Positions 61,711 to 64,000 of a DNA stretch of 64,000 nucleotides are shown here, piece by piece. The notes beneath the pieces were generated by a model that was given only the letters and a program-made list of their open reading frames with translations, searched no databases and was not told the DNA's origin. Position 1 is the stretch's first letter, and each line of letters begins with the position of its first letter. The stretch is from the NCBI RefSeq assembly GCF_029714405.1, contig NZ_CP121650.1:6763001-6827000 (forward strand). The letters are read 5' to 3'. The position numbers and the translations under genes were made by a program. This DNA comes from Bradyrhizobium sp. CB82. Lineage in GTDB: Bacteria > Pseudomonadota > Alphaproteobacteria > Rhizobiales > Xanthobacteraceae.

Positions 61711-61897
61711 GTCACTTCTCCTGTTGTGTTTCGAGCCCGCGACCACCGCGGCCTCGATGGCGATCTGGAGGCCGAGGACGATCGGCGACGCACCCGCCCG
61801 CGGGCCGGAGCGCAGCGGAGGACGCCGTTGTGGCGACTTTCTTGCCTCGCGAGGAATGGGCGAAGCCCAGGGGAAGAAAGTCGCATCAACGGCGTTG
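61711..61897 (-). promoter_or_regulatory. Structured leader element, copy A (upstream of DUF736)
   Basis: Box GGAGCGCAGCGGAGGAC at 61807-61823, with its GGGCC start 92 nt upstream of the DUF736 ATG. An inverted repeat follows outward: ACGCCGTTGTGGCGACTTTC TT (61822-61843) and AAGAAAGTCGCATCAACGGC GT (61874-61895), 20 of 22 bp pairing. The loop contains CGCGAGGAATG, as in copy C. Nearer the gene, CCTCGATGGCGATC and a short GC hairpin are also shared with copy B. Confidence 0.75.
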
Positions 61898-62259
61898 CGG
61901 CTCAGACGATCGAGGCGAAGCCGGTCTTCGGCCAGATCAAGCCATCAACGAGGCCACGTGCGTCCGCGTGCTGAACCACAATCTCTGGAGAAGCGTGGCT
62001 TATCTCGGCTTTGATGAACAAGAGGTCGGAACGATTCAGCGCGGAAAGAGAAACAATCTCCTGCAAAGGGCGGCATCGTCTCTCAGGAACGGACCGAAGT
62101 TAACACCGCTGCGCCGCGGATGCGTGGACCTGACCGAATACCAGGTTATTGATCGAGGAGTTCAGAGGAGGCCTGCCTCGCTCGCGCTCAGCCTTCTATC
62201 ATCTCCCGTTCACCGTGCCGATCTAAGCGCACCTGTTCGACGATGAAGGCGGAAAACGG
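61898..62259. other. No supported gene
   Basis: About 360 bp beyond leader copy A. A plus-strand frame runs through but has no domain or ribosome-binding site. Probably the promoter-distal flank of the leader plus the 3' flank of the membrane-protein gene. Confidence 0.35.
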
Positions 62260-62715
62260 TTATCCCTCGGGCCGTGCGGCCGTAAGAACTGCTTGGGAGG
62301 GCGGGCGAGTCTCCGCCAAAACCATCAAGCGCTTCCATGAGGTAACGCCAATGCAAACTGCGCCGATGCAAGCGAAGACCTCACGCCAGGCCAGCGAAGG
62401 CACTCCGATGTGGGACACCGCGAACACCACATGGTAGCCGGCGACGGTAGCTGGGACGGCAAATGCGGTCGCGACGGCGATGCGCAAGGCCAAGGAACGA
62501 GTGACAGCGACGGCGACCTGACCGAGGACAAGGGTCAGCGCACCAATGGCCGTTCCGATGAGCAGAGCGCCAATGAGGCCGGCGCCGTTCTGAAACGCCG
62601 TCATCCCGATGCTCAGCGCGACGAAAAACGGCAGCGCATACACAGCGGGCGCAACGATCGCCCAGCAGAACAAGCCAATGCCGAGTGTGTTGAGAACAAG
62701 CCCAAGGGCGAGCAT
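62260..62715 (-). CDS. Small polytopic membrane protein of the conjugative element
   Basis: 151 residues from ATG 62715: MLALGLVLNTLGIGLFCWAI VAPAVYALPFFVALSIGM, FQNGAGLIGALLIGTAIGAL TLVLGQVA, then VPSLAWREVFACIGAVCIGV TSWKRL. Four or five membrane helices. It is a familiar companion of the DUF2493 gene in this element type; no known function. It follows DUF2493 on the same strand. Confidence 0.8.
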   Translation of the reverse strand: MLALGLVLNTLGIGLFCWAIVAPAVYALPFFVALSIGMTAFQNGAGLIGALLIGTAIGALTLVLGQVAVAVTRSLALRIAVATAFAVPATVAGYHVVFAVSHIGVPSLAWREVFACIGAVCIGVTSWKRLMVLAETRPPSQAVLTAARPEG

Positions 62716-62852
62716 GGTGGTGGCTCCATGTGCATAGATCGAGCAGTCGCGCCTTCCACCACCACCACGGCGCAACCTCAGACCTAAAATCGAAACGAGG
62801 CGGAGTTGCGGCGCATGCAACTCCGCTTCGATGGATCGACGGCGAACGACGC

Positions 62853-63776
62853 TCACGCGCCGCCGAACCTCCAGACAGGGATGCCGAGCCGCTTCGCCTT
62901 GTCGGCGAGGTTGTCCTGGATTCCCGTGCCTGGGAAGTGCATGACGCCGATCGGCAGGAGTTCGAGCATGGCGTCGTTGCGCTTGAAGGGCGCCGCCTTG
63001 GCGTGCTTGGTCCAATCGGGCTTGAAAGCGATCTGTGGCACCTTGCGGCTGGTCGCCCATTTGGAGGCAATCAGTTCGGCTCCTTTGGGCGAGCCGCCAT
63101 GGAGAAGAACCATGTCGCGATGCTTGGCGTGGACCTTGTCGAGGCGGTCCCAGATGAGGTGGTGGTCATTGAAGTCGAGTCCACCGGTGAGTGCGATCTT
63201 CGGTCCTGGCGGCAACAAGACCTCGGTTTCAGCACGACGCTTCGCTGCGATGAAGTCGCGGGAGTCGATCATCGCTGCGGTGAGCTTGCGGTGGTTGACC
63301 AGCGACCCTGATCGAGGGCGCCACGATGAGCCGGTATGAGTCTCGAAGCGTTCGATGGCCTGGTCGCGGAAGAGTTCCAGGCAGCCACGGCGCTCGATCA
63401 ACGTGATGCCTTCGGCCGTCAGGCGCTCGAGTTCGACTGATCGCACCTCGGAGCCGTTCTGCTCGCGCTGGCTCTTCTGCTGCGCTTGTTCATTGTCGTC
63501 GAGTTGGCGTTCGATGCGGTCGACGGCGCGGTGGAACAGGTTGACCGTCGACCAGAGCAGATCGTTAAGGTCAGGTTCGAGCCGCGTGTCGCTCAACGTC
63601 GCGACCAGGGCGTCGAACACATCGGCGACAGCGCCAGCGATCGTCTTGCCCTCGGGAAGCGGTCGTGGGTCAGGCTGGTCGTCGAAGGGACGGTAGCCGA
63701 AGAGCTGTAGTTCGGTGAGGACGTGGTCAGTTGGAGACGAGGCGTGCGGCGGCTCAATGTCGTCGTGGTCGGTCAT
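62853..63776 (-). CDS. DUF2493 protein (Rossmann-like, nucleotide-binding)
   Basis: 307 residues. The N-terminal half is helical (TIAGAVADVFDALVATLSDT, HRAVDRIERQLDDNEQAQQK). The C-terminal DUF2493 domain reads KIALTGGLDFNDHHLIWDRL DKVHAKHRDMVLLHGGSPKG AELIASKWATSRKVPQIAFK PDW, GTGIQDNLADKAKRLGIPVW. The GG...HGG pattern resembles the SLOG/DprA-like nucleotide-binding superfamily. Carried by many alphaproteobacterial conjugative elements, role unknown. Leader copy B lies upstream. Confidence 0.9.
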   Translation of the reverse strand: MTDHDDIEPPHASSPTDHVLTELQLFGYRPFDDQPDPRPLPEGKTIAGAVADVFDALVATLSDTRLEPDLNDLLWSTVNLFHRAVDRIERQLDDNEQAQQKSQREQNGSEVRSVELERLTAEGITLIERRGCLELFRDQAIERFETHTGSSWRPRSGSLVNHRKLTAAMIDSRDFIAAKRRAETEVLLPPGPKIALTGGLDFNDHHLIWDRLDKVHAKHRDMVLLHGGSPKGAELIASKWATSRKVPQIAFKPDWTKHAKAAPFKRNDAMLELLPIGVMHFPGTGIQDNLADKAKRLGIPVWRFGGA

Positions 63777-63990
63777 CGGAGAGATCCTTTGCCGGATCGG
63801 CCGCGCCCATCGCGGCCTTCGTGGCGATCACTCAGACGGCAGGCGGAACGGGCCAGAACCCGCAAGGGCCGAAGCGGCAGCGGAGGATGGCGGAGGCCGG
63901 CTATTTTGCTTCGCGATGCAAAGCGCGCCGGTCTGATGGCTGATGTGCCTGCTCATCGCCGGCGCGCGGCGGAAAATAGCCGGACGTAGC
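63777..63990 (-). promoter_or_regulatory. Structured leader element, copy B (upstream of DUF2493)
   Basis: Box GAAGCGGCAGCGGAGGA at 63871-63887, with its GGGCC start 90 nt upstream of the DUF2493 ATG. An outer stem CCGGCTATTTT (63897-63907) pairs with AAAATAGCCGG (63973-63983), and an inner stem GCGCGCCGG (63923-63931) with CCGGCGCGC (63959-63967). CGCGGCCTTCGTGGCGATC lies nearer the gene, as in copy A. Continues close to the window edge. Confidence 0.72.
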
Positions 63991-64000
63991 CATTGCCGGC

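Noticed and set aside
1..64000. tRNA genes, rRNA genes, CRISPR arrays, integrase gene and att sites
   Set aside because: I looked for tRNA-like ends, regularly spaced repeats and tyrosine or serine recombinase motifs and found none. The integrase and att sites of the element probably lie beyond the right edge.

Overview
The window looks like an alphaproteobacterial, most likely Bradyrhizobium-type (Bradyrhizobiaceae), genome region. It is GC-rich and carries typical small proteins of that group (a DUF3551 protein, a Gly/Tyr-rich exported protein, FixJ-type regulators). The right half is a conjugative element of the trb/traG/relaxase/RepA/DUF736/DUF2493 kind found in rhizobial and related integrative and conjugative elements (ICEs). 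The genus is inferred from protein style only.

Layout. (1) 1-11.4 kb: the 5' part of a LivH-type ABC permease, then a signalling cluster: a GAF protein, a giant Ser/Thr-kinase + ATPase + GAF + PAS + histidine-kinase protein, a lone receiver, two nearly identical FixJ-type regulators and a GAF-AraC regulator. (2) 11.9-14.0 kb: a CPH-type copper P-type ATPase. (3) 14.2-20.7 kb: a graveyard. It holds relics of DUF2274, trbI and a relaxase from a second, collapsed conjugative element, an intact IS66-family element (8-bp target duplication) inside an IS630-type transposase relic, and an internally deleted copy of the giant kinase. (4) 20.7-31.4 kb: ordinary chromosomal-type genes: small exported proteins, a haloalkane dehalogenase-like hydrolase with a coupled partner, a patatin, a LysR regulator, and a redox cluster (peroxiredoxin-like, old yellow enzyme, AraC, AhpD-like, DUF417). 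(5) 31.5-38.5 kb: broken genes (a RES-domain gene hit by an IS256-family element with a 9-bp duplication, a frameshifted gamma-glutamylcyclotransferase, two IS110-type relics, a LysR relic). (6) 38.6-64 kb: the conjugation module on the minus strand: DUF2274, trbI (frameshifted), trbG-F-L-K-J-E-D-C-B, an MFS gene, two ribbon-helix-helix genes, traG, relaxase, lytic transglycosylase, traF peptidase, DUF2840, an IS110 fragment where parA is expected, iteron-like repeats, repA, an AlpA-like HTH gene, a broken DUF6499/DUF2285 gene, a DUF2285-type gene, a broken XRE gene, DUF736, a membrane protein and DUF2493.

How it works together. RepA and the HTH/DUF2285 proteins would handle replication and control of the excised form. 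The relaxase would nick and pilot the DNA, TraG would couple it to the Trb type IV secretion channel, and the transglycosylase and TraF would prepare the envelope and pilin. Transfer competence is doubtful because trbI, the DUF2285 regulator, the XRE regulator and the HTH gene each carry a one-base shift, and no parA or integrase is seen. Assembly error is an alternative explanation for the single-base changes.

The most striking unexplained signal is a leader element of roughly 190 nt present three times. Each copy has a conserved box (GGAGCGCAGCGGAGGA-like) next to a long inverted repeat whose arms differ between copies but stay complementary. Each copy starts 90-94 nt upstream of the start codon of an otherwise unrelated gene: DUF736, DUF2493 and an IS110-type transposase fragment. 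It looks like a shared structured RNA or regulatory element of this ICE family.
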